The position numbers and the translations under genes were made by a program. A stretch of DNA of 20,595 bases from Eubacteriaceae bacterium (GTDB lineage Bacteria > Bacillota > Clostridia > Eubacteriales > Anaerofustaceae), in the NCBI GenBank assembly GCA_017613995.1, contig JAGACT010000189.1, positions 1 to 20,595 of the forward strand, read 5' to 3'. Below the pieces are notes generated by a model. The model worked only from the letters and a program-made list of their open reading frames with translations. It ran no database searches and was not told the origin of the DNA. How positions within the stretch are numbered: the stretch's first letter is position 1; each line of letters begins with the position of its first letter. Below are positions 13,698 to 20,595 of the stretch, in pieces.

Positions 13698-14969
13698 ATG
13701 ATAACGGACAGAGTTGAGATTGAGGTGGCATCCGGAAAGGGAGGGGACGGCGCGGTCTCCTTCAGAAGGGAAAAATTCGTTCCCAACGGCGGCCCCGACG
13801 GAGGCGACGGGGGAAAGGGAGGCGACGTCATCCTGATGGCGGACGACGCCCTGAACAACCTCGGAAGCTTCAAATTCAAAAGGAATTTCAGAGCCGAGGA
13901 CGGCAAAAACGGCAGCTCCAACAAATGCTCCGGCAAGTCTGCGGAGGACCTGGTGATAAAGGTCCCGGTGGGCACCGCGGTGTTCGACCGCACCACCGGC
14001 AGGGTGGTGTGCGACCTGACCGAGTCCGGCGCCTCCTGTGTGGTGGCAAAGGGGGGCAGGGGAGGAAACGGCAACCAGCATTACGCCACCTCCACCCGTC
14101 AGGCGCCTTCCTTCGCCAAGAGCGGAGACCCCTCGGTGGTCCGCAGCCTCATACTGGAGCTGAAGCTTCTGGCGGACGTGGGCCTGGTGGGATTCCCGAA
14201 CGTGGGCAAGTCCACCTTCCTTTCCATGGTCACCAACGCGAAGCCCAAGATCGCCGACTATCATTTCACCACCCTGTATCCGAACCTGGGCATAGTCAGC
14301 TACAAGGACGCGCCGGAGTTCACCCTGGCCGACATACCGGGCCTCATCGAGGGGGCCAGCCAGGGAGCGGGCCTCGGCCATGATTTCCTGAGGCACATCG
14401 AGCGCACCAGGCTGCTGGTACACGTGCTGGACGCCGCATCCACCGAGGGCAGGGATCCGAAGGAGGATTTCGACACCATCAACAACGAGCTCTTCGAGTA
14501 TTCCGACAAGCTCAGGGAGCGCCGCCAGATCGTCATGCTCAACAAGGCGGATATGGCCGATGAGCAGACCCTCAGGGAACTGAAGGAGTACTTCGAGGGC
14601 CTGGGCTACGAGACCTTCGTGACCAGCGCAGCCCTGTCCATGGGCCTCACCGACGTGCTGGACTGCATCATAAGGATCCTGCCGGAGATAGAAAAGACGC
14701 CTCTGTTCTTCACGGAGGACGAACTGGTGCTGCACACCTTCGAGGAGGAAGCGGAGTTCACCGTCGCCCGGGAGATGGGCATCTATTTCGTGGAGGGCCC
14801 GATGATAAAGAGGCTCACCGGCAGCGTCAACATAGACAACTACGAGTCCATGGCATATTTCCAGAAGGTCCTCAGGAACAAGGGGGTCTTCGCGGAGCTG
14901 GAGCGCATGGGCATAAAGGACGGGGATACCGTCAACATAGAGGGTTTCGAATTTGAGTACTACAGATAG
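13698..14969 (+). CDS. obg: GTPase Obg/CgtA (ribosome assembly)
   Basis: A 423-residue essential GTPase that acts on 50S subunit maturation and stress signalling. Domains: the glycine-rich Obg fold (about 1-158, with GGDGAVSFRREKFVPNGGP), the G domain with G1 GFPNVGKS (165-172), G3 DIPG (212-215), G4 NKAD (282-285) and G5 TSAA, then a C-terminal OCT domain typical of Gram-positive Obg. Start at 13698 (MITDRVEIEV) aligns with the usual M-F-V-D-x-V beginning; ATG 13689 would add three residues and cannot be excluded. A longer reading from 13641 is rejected because it starts in the -35 box. The ribosome binding site is weak. The usual rplU-rpmA neighbours are absent; topA is divergent instead. 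The end overlaps nadD by 17 bases. Confidence 0.96.
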   Translation: MITDRVEIEVASGKGGDGAVSFRREKFVPNGGPDGGDGGKGGDVILMADDALNNLGSFKFKRNFRAEDGKNGSSNKCSGKSAEDLVIKVPVGTAVFDRTTGRVVCDLTESGASCVVAKGGRGGNGNQHYATSTRQAPSFAKSGDPSVVRSLILELKLLADVGLVGFPNVGKSTFLSMVTNAKPKIADYHFTTLYPNLGIVSYKDAPEFTLADIPGLIEGASQGAGLGHDFLRHIERTRLLVHVLDAASTEGRDPKEDFDTINNELFEYSDKLRERRQIVMLNKADMADEQTLRELKEYFEGLGYETFVTSAALSMGLTDVLDCIIRILPEIEKTPLFFTEDELVLHTFEEEAEFTVAREMGIYFVEGPMIKRLTGSVNIDNYESMAYFQKVLRNKGVFAELERMGIKDGDTVNIEGFEFEYYR

Positions 14970-15570
14970 GAAGAAACGCACCGGCATCCTGGGCGGGAGC
15001 TTCAATCCCATACACAACGCCCACCTGGCCCTGTGCGAATACGCCAGGGAGGCGCTGGGCCTGGACAGGGTGATACTGATCCCCACCGGGGACAGCCCCT
15101 TCAAGGACTACGGCAAGGTGAGCCGCACGGACCGCTACAGGATGACCCTGCTGGCCTCGGAGGATCTGGAGGGCTACGAGGTCAGCGACATAGAGATAAA
15201 CCGGCCCGGCCAGAGCTATACCTACGATACCCTGAGGGAGCTGCCCCGGGAGGAGAACGAGGAATTCTACTTCATCACCGGCAGCGACATCCTCATGCAG
15301 CTGAGGTACTGGAACCGCTCCGACGGGCTTTTCGAGCTGACCCGGTTCGCTGTGGCCCTCAGGCGGAACACGGACAACACGGGATGCCTCGCGGAGGCCG
15401 AAAGGCTGTTTTCCGAGCACGGGGCGGGCATAGTCCTCATGCAGGACAGTTCCCCTGAGGGCATCTCCTCCACCATGATAAGGGAGCTGATCGCTTCCGG
15501 CGGGGACCCGGAGGGCCTGGTGCCTCAGAAGGTCCTGGCATACATCAGGGAAAAGGGGCTGTACAGTTGA
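14953..15570 (+). CDS. nadD: Nicotinate-nucleotide adenylyltransferase
   Basis: A 205-residue enzyme that joins nicotinate mononucleotide and ATP to make deamido-NAD, the committed late step of NAD synthesis. Seen: nucleotidyltransferase motif GGSFNPIHNAH (14-24, with His21 and His24), FYFITGSDIL in the middle, and the C-terminal ISSTMIR. The only workable start is a TTG at 14953, inside the last codons of obg; GAGGG (14940-14944) lies 8 bases before it. Overlap by 17 bases with obg and by 4 with yqeK implies translational coupling. The obg-nadD-yqeK order is classical for Bacillota. Confidence 0.94.
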   Translation: MSTTDRKKRTGILGGSFNPIHNAHLALCEYAREALGLDRVILIPTGDSPFKDYGKVSRTDRYRMTLLASEDLEGYEVSDIEINRPGQSYTYDTLRELPREENEEFYFITGSDILMQLRYWNRSDGLFELTRFAVALRRNTDNTGCLAEAERLFSEHGAGIVLMQDSSPEGISSTMIRELIASGGDPEGLVPQKVLAYIREKGLYS

Positions 15571-16139
15571 AAACGGACAGGATAAAAAAGAAGCTTAAGG
15601 CGAGCCTTCCCGAAAAAAGATACATCCACAGCCTGGGGGTGGCGGACACTTCGAAGGCTCTGGCGCTGCGCCTGGGGGAGGACCCCGAAAAGGCATATCT
15701 CGCGGGGCTGCTGCACGACTGCGCCAAGGGCATGAGCCATGAGGAGATGCTATCCTACGCCCGGGAGCGGCACTGGGAGCCGGACGAGGTGACCCTGGGG
15801 GCCCTGCAGATACTGCACGCTCCCGTAAGCGCCCTTATGGCCCGGGAGGAATACGGTGTCACCGATCCCGATGTCCTGGACGCCATAAGGTACCATACCA
15901 CCGGAAGGGCGCACATGAGCATGCTGGAGAGGATCGTATTCGCCTCTGACCTCATCGAGCCATCCAGGGATTTCGACGGGGTGGAGGATCTGAGACGCCT
16001 GGCGCGGGAGGACTTCGGCTCCTGCGTGATCGCCTGCATCGATTCTTCCATCCGCACGGTGATGGACCGGGGAGGGCTGATTCATCCGGACGCGGTGTTC
16101 GCCCGCAACGACCTGATCGCGCAGAGAGGTGGGAAATGA
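15567..16139 (+). CDS. yqeK: YqeK-type HD-domain Ap4A hydrolase
   Basis: A 190-residue HD-domain phosphohydrolase. YqeK proteins split diadenosine tetraphosphate symmetrically into two ADP. The HD metal site is visible: His21 in YIHSLGVA, His50-Asp51 in LLHDCAKG, and later IRYHTTGR plus FASDLIEPSRDF. It starts at a TTG (15567) overlapping the nadD stop as TTGA, with AAGGGG 8 bases before it; no ATG lies nearby in frame. It normally precedes rsfS (ribosomal silencing factor), but here the next gene is an SDR reductase overlapping it by ATGA, so rsfS is missing from its usual place. Confidence 0.92.
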   Translation: MKTDRIKKKLKASLPEKRYIHSLGVADTSKALALRLGEDPEKAYLAGLLHDCAKGMSHEEMLSYARERHWEPDEVTLGALQILHAPVSALMAREEYGVTDPDVLDAIRYHTTGRAHMSMLERIVFASDLIEPSRDFDGVEDLRRLAREDFGSCVIACIDSSIRTVMDRGGLIHPDAVFARNDLIAQRGGK

Positions 16140-16867
16140 ACAGGAACGTGGTCATAACCGGAGGCACCGGAGGGATAGGCAGCGAGCTGGTGGGGAGGTT
16201 CCTCTCCGAGGGGGATTACGTCTTCTTCTCGTATCACAGAAGCGCTCAGAAGGCAGAGCAGATGCTTCAAAAGGCCCCGAAGGGAAGATGCGGCTGCGCG
16301 GTGCTGGATCTGGCCGATCCGGGATCCATAGGCAGCTTCGCGGAGGAAGCGGACCGCTTTTTCATAGGACGGGACAGGATCCTGATAAACAACGCGGGCA
16401 TCAGCCTGGGCGGCCCCCTGCAGGACATGGATGAGGAGGCGATAGAACGGCTCATCGCCGTGGACCTCACGGGAACGATCCTTCTTACCCGAAGGATGCT
16501 TCGCACAATGATCGGTTCGAAGGAAAGCGCCATAATAAACATAACCTCCGTCTGGGGGGAGCACGCCGCCAGCTGCGAGAGCGTATACGCCTCCGCCAAG
16601 GCGGGCCTCGAAGCCTTCACCCGTTCCATGGCCCGGGAGCTCTCCGACGCCGGGATACGGGTCAACGCCATAGCCCCGGGCTTCATAGATACCCCAATGA
16701 ACGCGGCTTATACCGCTCGGGAGCGCGGGGAATTCGCGGAGGGCCTGTGCGTGAAGCGCATCGGGCTTCCCTCGGACGTGGCGGGGGCGGCGTCGTTTCT
16801 GGCATCCGCCGACAGTTCGTACATAAACGGCCAGATCCTCCGGGTGGACGGGGGATACGGCCTCTGA
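16136..16867 (+). CDS. Short-chain dehydrogenase/reductase, FabG-like
   Basis: A 243-residue classical SDR. It has the cofactor-binding TGGTGGIG (8-15), NNAG (85-88), and catalytic Ser138, Tyr151 and Lys155 (YASAK), with IRVNAIAPGFIDTPMN and a C-terminal YINGQILRVDGGYG. Length and motifs match 3-oxoacyl-ACP reductase FabG, but many SDRs with other substrates look alike. No other fatty-acid genes are nearby, so the substrate is left open. The ATG overlaps the yqeK stop by 4 bases (ATGA), tying it to the obg operon. The position here, rather than in a fab cluster, favours a housekeeping or sugar-related reductase over the main FabG, but this is only inference. Confidence 0.88.
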   Translation: MNRNVVITGGTGGIGSELVGRFLSEGDYVFFSYHRSAQKAEQMLQKAPKGRCGCAVLDLADPGSIGSFAEEADRFFIGRDRILINNAGISLGGPLQDMDEEAIERLIAVDLTGTILLTRRMLRTMIGSKESAIINITSVWGEHAASCESVYASAKAGLEAFTRSMARELSDAGIRVNAIAPGFIDTPMNAAYTARERGEFAEGLCVKRIGLPSDVAGAASFLASADSSYINGQILRVDGGYGL

Positions 16868-16898
16868 TACAGCAAGGACGAAAGGAGAACACAGAAAA

Positions 16899-17909
16899 AT
16901 GAAAACAACGGTAAGATCATTCGGGACCACCGAGGACGGAAGGGAAGTACATCTCATAAGGCTCGAGGAGGAGGACGGCACCTACGCAGAGCTTCTTTCC
17001 TACGGCGCCACCATCAGGAGCCTCGGAGTGAAGGCAAAGGACGGTTCCATAAGGGACGTCATCCTGGGATTCGACAGCATGGACCTGTACAGCCACTCCG
17101 CCACCTTCGGATGCGTCATAGGGCGCTTCGCGAACCGCATAGGAGGAGGCTGCTTCACCCTGGAAGGGAAGGAATACCAGCTCTACAAGAACAACGGGCC
17201 CAACACCCTCCACGGAGGAAAGGAAGGCTTCCACAAGAAGGTCTGGGACTTCGAGACCACTGCCTCCGGAGTCACCTTCACCCTGTTCTCCCCGGACGGG
17301 GACGAGAACTTCCCCGGCAACATGACCGCGAAGGCCGCCTACGAGTTCAAAGACAACGCCCTTACCATCAGCTACAGCGCCGTCTGCGACAGGACCACGG
17401 TGGTGAACCTGACCAACCACGCCTACTTCAACCTGCAGGGAGAGGGGGACATCCTGGGACACACCCTCATGATCGACGCTGACCGCTACACCGAGTCCGA
17501 CGAGAACACCCTTCCCACCGGCAACCTGGTAAGCGTGGCCGGCACCGCGCTGGACTTCACGGTTCCCAAGCAGATCGGCCGCGACATCGACAGCGAATGG
17601 ACCGCTCCATTCAGGGGCTACGACTTCAACTTCGTGCTGAACGACGACCGTACCCGTCCCGCGGCGGTGGCGGTATCCCCCGACGGGATGCTCACCATGA
17701 GCGTGTACACGGACAGGCCCGGCATGCAGCTTTACACCGGCAACTTCATCAGGGAGATCCGGGGCAAGGACCGGACCTATTCCCGCTACAGCGGATTCTG
17801 CCTGGAGACCCAGGTGTTCCCGGACAGCCCCAACCATCCCGAGTTCCCCAGCTGCATCCTGAGGCCCGGCGAGGAGTTTTCCACATTCACGTCCTACCGT
17901 TTCTCGTAG
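16899..17909 (+). CDS. galM: Aldose 1-epimerase (galactose mutarotase)
   Basis: A 336-residue GalM of usual length; it interconverts alpha and beta anomers of galactose and glucose, feeding the Leloir pathway. Seen: GRFANRIGGG (75-84), NGPNTLHGG (99-107, His105), TNHAYFNLQG with the catalytic acid His174, and FCLETQVFPDSPNHPEFPS with the catalytic base Glu303. AAAGGAG lies 11 bases before the ATG. It follows the SDR gene by 31 bases with no promoter or terminator between, so it appears to belong to the obg operon. The functionally related galE is about 6.5 kb upstream in a separate unit. Confidence 0.95.
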   Translation: MKTTVRSFGTTEDGREVHLIRLEEEDGTYAELLSYGATIRSLGVKAKDGSIRDVILGFDSMDLYSHSATFGCVIGRFANRIGGGCFTLEGKEYQLYKNNGPNTLHGGKEGFHKKVWDFETTASGVTFTLFSPDGDENFPGNMTAKAAYEFKDNALTISYSAVCDRTTVVNLTNHAYFNLQGEGDILGHTLMIDADRYTESDENTLPTGNLVSVAGTALDFTVPKQIGRDIDSEWTAPFRGYDFNFVLNDDRTRPAAVAVSPDGMLTMSVYTDRPGMQLYTGNFIREIRGKDRTYSRYSGFCLETQVFPDSPNHPEFPSCILRPGEEFSTFTSYRFS

Positions 17910-17924
17910 GGAGGTGCCAGGCGA

Positions 17925-18500
17925 ATGATCAAGGATGAGAAGAAAGCCCTGAGGAAAAAGATCCTGGCCGAACGCGCCGCCATGGACCCGGAGGAGATAA
18001 AGGCCCTCTCACAGATCATACTGGAGAAGACACAGGAGCTGGAATGCTTCGCAGAAGCCGGGACGGTGATGGTCTACGTCAGCTACAACGACGAGATATA
18101 CACCCACGATCTGATCAGGGGGATGATCGCCTCCGGCAAGAGGGTCATCACACCCACCTGCCGCAATGACCATACCATGGCCCTTTGCGTCACCGAGAGC
18201 TTTCCCGAGGGATTCGAGAAGACCTCCATGGGGATACTGGAGATCCCGGAGGAGAAGGCCGTGACGGTGTCGGAGGAGGATATCGACCTTATCATCAGCC
18301 CCGGCCTCGCCTTCACACTGGAGGGGAAGCGCCTGGGATACGGCGGAGGCTTCTACGACAGGCTGTTCGCCAGGAAAAGGACGGACTGCCTGACGGTATG
18401 CCCCGTCATCGACCGGTTCATAGTCGACGACATACCCACGGAGGAGACGGATCTGCCCGTGGACATCATAGTGAGCGAAAAGAAAACCATTTTTGTCTGA
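17925..18500 (+). CDS. 5-formyltetrahydrofolate cyclo-ligase
   Basis: A 191-residue enzyme that converts 5-formyl-THF and ATP to 5,10-methenyl-THF, recycling a folate storage form. Seen: the N-terminal basic helix KKALRKKILAERAAM, VMVYVSYNDEIYT, SPGLAF, and the ATP-binding signature RLGYGGGFYDR (136-146), all in the family order. The start has GGAGGTG directly after the galM stop, about 10 bases before the ATG. Spacing of 15 bases to galM and 23 to the next gene supports one transcript. Homologues are called fthC, yqgN or ygfA in different species, so no symbol is forced. Confidence 0.94.
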   Translation: MIKDEKKALRKKILAERAAMDPEEIKALSQIILEKTQELECFAEAGTVMVYVSYNDEIYTHDLIRGMIASGKRVITPTCRNDHTMALCVTESFPEGFEKTSMGILEIPEEKAVTVSEEDIDLIISPGLAFTLEGKRLGYGGGFYDRLFARKRTDCLTVCPVIDRFIVDDIPTEETDLPVDIIVSEKKTIFV

Positions 18501-18523
18501 AAGGGATAATTTCGGGAGGCCGC

Positions 18524-19930
18524 ATGATCATAGATCTTGACAGTCTGGGCAACTACAAGGAGAATAACAGGATCGAGGCCAAGAAGGCCCTCGGCGGCCT
18601 GCCCGACAGCATGTGGGAGACCTACAGCGCCTTCGCCAACACCATGGGGGGAGTCATCCTTCTGGGAGTGGAGGAGACGGAGGACAAAAGTCTCAGGGCC
18701 GTGGGACTGCCGGATCCCGAGGGCATGGTCTCGGAGATGCTGGGTATCCTCTCGGAGGGCTCCGCGGTCAGCTCCAACATACTGGGCAGGGACGACATAA
18801 CCATCCATCAGGCCGGAGAATACCGCTTCATAGCGGTCGAGGTGCCCAGGGCTTCCCGCCGGGTGCGGCCCGTGTATCTCGCATCCGACCCCACCCTGGC
18901 CTACCGCCGCAGCGGTGAGGGGGATTTCAGGATGAGCCGGGAAGAGCTGGAGGCGATGCAGAGGGACGCGTCCCTGTCGAGCCCCGACATGAGCGTCATG
19001 GAGGATCTGAGCGCGGATGATCTCAGCGAGGCCTCCGTCTCCTCCTACCGCAGAAGGTTAAAGCTCTTTTCTCCCTCCCGGGAGTCCGAGGCAGAGAGCC
19101 CCGGCAGCATGCTCGTTAGAGCGGGGGCCCTGGCGGAGGACGGGGGAGGGGTGCTGCGTCCCACCCTGGCGGGCCTTCTGATGTTCGGCCGCACCGAAGT
19201 GCTCTATTCCGTCATCAGGGACGTGAGCATCCTCTACCGCAGGGTGGAGGAAGACGGTTCAGTCACCACGCAGCTCACGGAGATGAACGTGTACGACGCC
19301 TACTTCACCTACTGCGAGAAGCTCAGAAACGACTGCGAGGAGCGCTTTTCGGACTCCCTGGGGGTCGTACAGCGCTCGGAAGTCAGCACAGCTCTGGCGG
19401 AGGCGTTTTCGAACTGCCTGATAAACGCGGACTATCTCTACGGGGGACGCATAGGGGTCACCTGGAAGAAGGACCGCATAAACTTCACGAACCCGGGCCT
19501 GTTCAGGGGAGAGGAGGTCACAGCGGACGCGGGAGGGGGAAGCGATCCCAGAAACTCCCTCATCCAGGAGATGTTCAACCTCATCGGAGTCGGCAGGGGC
19601 ATCGGCAGCGGCCTGTCATCCATCGTGGCTTCCTGGAGGGGCCTCGGATGGGCCAGGCCCATGATAAGGGAGCTTTACGATCCTCCCCGCACAGTGATGA
19701 GCCTGTGCTTTTCGCCGTCGCCCCCCGCCGAGGAGGACGTTCCCCCCGAGGCGCTGTACCGGGACGCGGTGGAGTACCTGACCCGCAGCGTGTCGGCTTC
19801 CCCCGGGGACCTGGCCAGGTACCTGGGCATAGACCGCTCGGGAGCCAGGAACCTTTTGGACGGCCTGTGCGGGATGGACATAGCCTGCGCCGAGGACGAG
19901 AGGATGATGCGTTACAGACTCAAAAGATAA
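18524..19930 (+). CDS. AlbA_2 (Schlafen-like) domain ATP-binding transcriptional regulator
   Basis: A 468-residue protein. The N-terminal AlbA_2 putative nucleic-acid-binding domain (about 10-130) shows ENNRIEAK (E18, K20) and AFANTMGGVILLGVEE (36-51). A GHKL/HATPase_c_4-like region (about 280-350) follows, with STALAEAFSNCLINADY and INFTNPGLFRGEE. A C-terminal winged-helix-like region lies at about 410-468, with ASPGDLARYLGIDRSGARNL. This three-part layout is common in bacterial regulators of unknown signal; relatives also occur near defence loci. Start at 18524 has GGGAGG 4 bases before it; a longer open frame upstream runs through the cyclo-ligase gene and lacks the domain pattern. Last gene of the obg transcript; whether it regulates that operon is unknown. 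Confidence 0.85.
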   Translation: MIIDLDSLGNYKENNRIEAKKALGGLPDSMWETYSAFANTMGGVILLGVEETEDKSLRAVGLPDPEGMVSEMLGILSEGSAVSSNILGRDDITIHQAGEYRFIAVEVPRASRRVRPVYLASDPTLAYRRSGEGDFRMSREELEAMQRDASLSSPDMSVMEDLSADDLSEASVSSYRRRLKLFSPSRESEAESPGSMLVRAGALAEDGGGVLRPTLAGLLMFGRTEVLYSVIRDVSILYRRVEEDGSVTTQLTEMNVYDAYFTYCEKLRNDCEERFSDSLGVVQRSEVSTALAEAFSNCLINADYLYGGRIGVTWKKDRINFTNPGLFRGEEVTADAGGGSDPRNSLIQEMFNLIGVGRGIGSGLSSIVASWRGLGWARPMIRELYDPPRTVMSLCFSPSPPAEEDVPPEALYRDAVEYLTRSVSASPGDLARYLGIDRSGARNLLDGLCGMDIACAEDERMMRYRLKR

Positions 19931-19936
19931 TAAACT

Positions 19937-19960
19937 GGACCCCCGGGTGACCGGGGGTCC
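19937..19960 (+). terminator. GC-rich intergenic hairpin, possible bidirectional terminator
   Basis: A perfect 10-bp stem, GGACCCCCGG (19937-19946) with CCGGGGGTCC (19951-19960), and a GTGA loop (a GNRA tetraloop in plus-strand RNA). It lies between convergent stops. The plus-strand tail (TGCTGTATGT) is poor; the minus-strand tail (AGTTTATTATCTTTT) is more T-rich, so it may mainly end the ABC exporter transcript. Confidence 0.6.
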
Positions 19961-19979
19961 TGCTGTATGTATTCCGTGA

Positions 19980-20595
19980 TCATTCGAGTTCCAGTTTTCC
20001 TGTGTACAGCTGGTAGTAGCTGCCCTTTTCCTCCAGGAGCGCCTCGTGGGTGCCCCGTTCGATGATCCTGCCGTGGTCCAGCACCATGATCACGTCGGCG
20101 TTCTGGACCGTGGAGAGCCTGTGGGCTATGACGAACACCGTGCGGCCCTTCATGAGCCTGTCTATGCCCTTCTGTACCAGGGCCTCGGTGCGGGTGTCGA
20201 TGGAGGACGTAGCCTCGTCCAGTATCATGACCGGGGGATCCGCCACTGCCGCCCTGGCGATGGCGATGAGCTGCCTCTGTCCCTGGGACAGGTTGGAGCC
20301 GTTGTCCTCCAGCATGGTGTCGTACCCCTGGGGAAGCCTGGTGATGAAACCGTCTGCGTTCACCAGGTTGGCTGCCAGGACGCACTGGGCGTCGGTGGCC
20401 TGGAGATTGCCGTAGCGGATGTTGTCCATGACCGTGCCGGTGAACAGGTTGGTGTCCTGAAGGACTATGCCCAGGGAACGCCTGAGGTCCGGCTTCCTGA
20501 TCTTGTTGATGTTTATCCCGTCATAGCGGATCTTTCCGTCCGCGATGTCGTAGAAGCGGTTGATCAGGTTCGTGATGGTGGTCTTTCCTGCGCCC
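19980..20595 (-). CDS. ABC exporter (multidrug/lipid type), C-terminal nucleotide-binding domain, partial
   Basis: The final 204 residues of a minus-strand ABC protein whose 5' part lies beyond the right edge. The frame is open to the border, starting within Walker A (GAGKTT). Then come the Q-loop VLQDTNLFTGTV, signature LSQGQRQ, Walker B VMILDEATSSID, and the switch histidine in IAHRLSTV. The C-terminus is YQLYTGKLELE. These are typical of type IV ABC exporters with fused membrane domain, such as MsbA/LmrA/BmrCD-like proteins; an N-terminal six-helix domain would be expected outside the window. The ATPase residues are intact. The internal ATG at 20429 is not the start. Substrate unknown. Confidence 0.93.
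   Translation of the reverse strand, partial: GAGKTTITNLINRFYDIADGKIRYDGININKIRKPDLRRSLGIVLQDTNLFTGTVMDNIRYGNLQATDAQCVLAANLVNADGFITRLPQGYDTMLEDNGSNLSQGQRQLIAIARAAVADPPVMILDEATSSIDTRTEALVQKGIDRLMKGRTVFVIAHRLSTVQNADVIMVLDHGRIIERGTHEALLEEKGSYYQLYTGKLELE

Noticed and set aside
18185..18523. A longer reading of the AlbA_2 gene starting inside the cyclo-ligase gene
   Set aside because: The extra 113 codons are an out-of-frame shadow of the cyclo-ligase; the ATG at 18524 has a good ribosome binding site and begins just before the AlbA_2 domain.
1..20595. CRISPR arrays, tRNA/rRNA genes, transposons, phage or plasmid genes, riboswitches
   Set aside because: No direct-repeat array, cloverleaf, rRNA-like sequence, transposase, integrase or recognisable riboswitch core was seen by eye on either strand. 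Covariance-model scans were not run.

Overview
The window is a contiguous stretch of ordinary, densely packed bacterial chromosome. It suggests a GC-rich member of the Bacillota, most likely class Clostridia. The clues are AddB-type recombination, a five-TM LtaS-like sulfatase-fold enzyme, a MurT/GatD-like pair, DegV, a DUF975 membrane protein, TopA with C-terminal zinc ribbons, and an obg-nadD-yqeK cluster. Promoters are good sigma70/SigA type and intergenic regions are AT-rich. I see no rRNA, tRNA, CRISPR array, transposase, integrase or phage gene, and no gene-free stretch longer than about 255 bases. I cannot name the genus.

Layout. (1) 1-383, minus: 5' end of addB, running off the left edge. 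It is divergent from a DUF975 membrane protein (494-1192). (2) 1331-2578: a monocistronic esterase with an N-terminal E-set domain, between good promoter and terminator signals. (3) 2724-8299: three plus-strand genes: a giant LtaS-like phosphoglycerol transferase with an acidic cytoplasmic arm of about 360 residues, a MurT-like Mur ligase, and a GatD-like amidotransferase. (4) 8392-9288: a zinc-ribbon single-TM protein with its own strong promoter and an operator-like dyad, then a terminator with galE (9374-10381) directly behind it. (5) 10426-13444, minus: degV and topA, each with its own promoter and a structured leader. (6) 13698-19930: seven close or overlapping plus-strand genes from one promoter: obg, nadD, yqeK, an SDR/FabG-like reductase, galM, 5-formyl-THF cyclo-ligase and an AlbA_2/HATPase regulator. 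(7) 19980-20595, minus: C-terminal part of an ABC exporter, cut by the right edge.

The most interesting part is region 3. The GatD-like protein keeps the fold landmarks but lacks the cysteine nucleophile, the histidine and the glutamine-binding motif. The MurT-like partner keeps the P-loop and the four zinc cysteines, but lacks the aspartate proposed to complete the shared triad and several family signature motifs. This looks like a glutaminase-dead, repurposed MurT/GatD pair linked to an unusual LtaS-like enzyme. It is the best candidate here for an undescribed envelope system.

GalE and GalM, though not in one operon, both serve galactose/UDP-sugar metabolism. Obg, NadD, YqeK, cyclo-ligase and TopA are housekeeping genes. 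Family identifications rest on motifs read by eye and on remembered family sequences; no database search was run.
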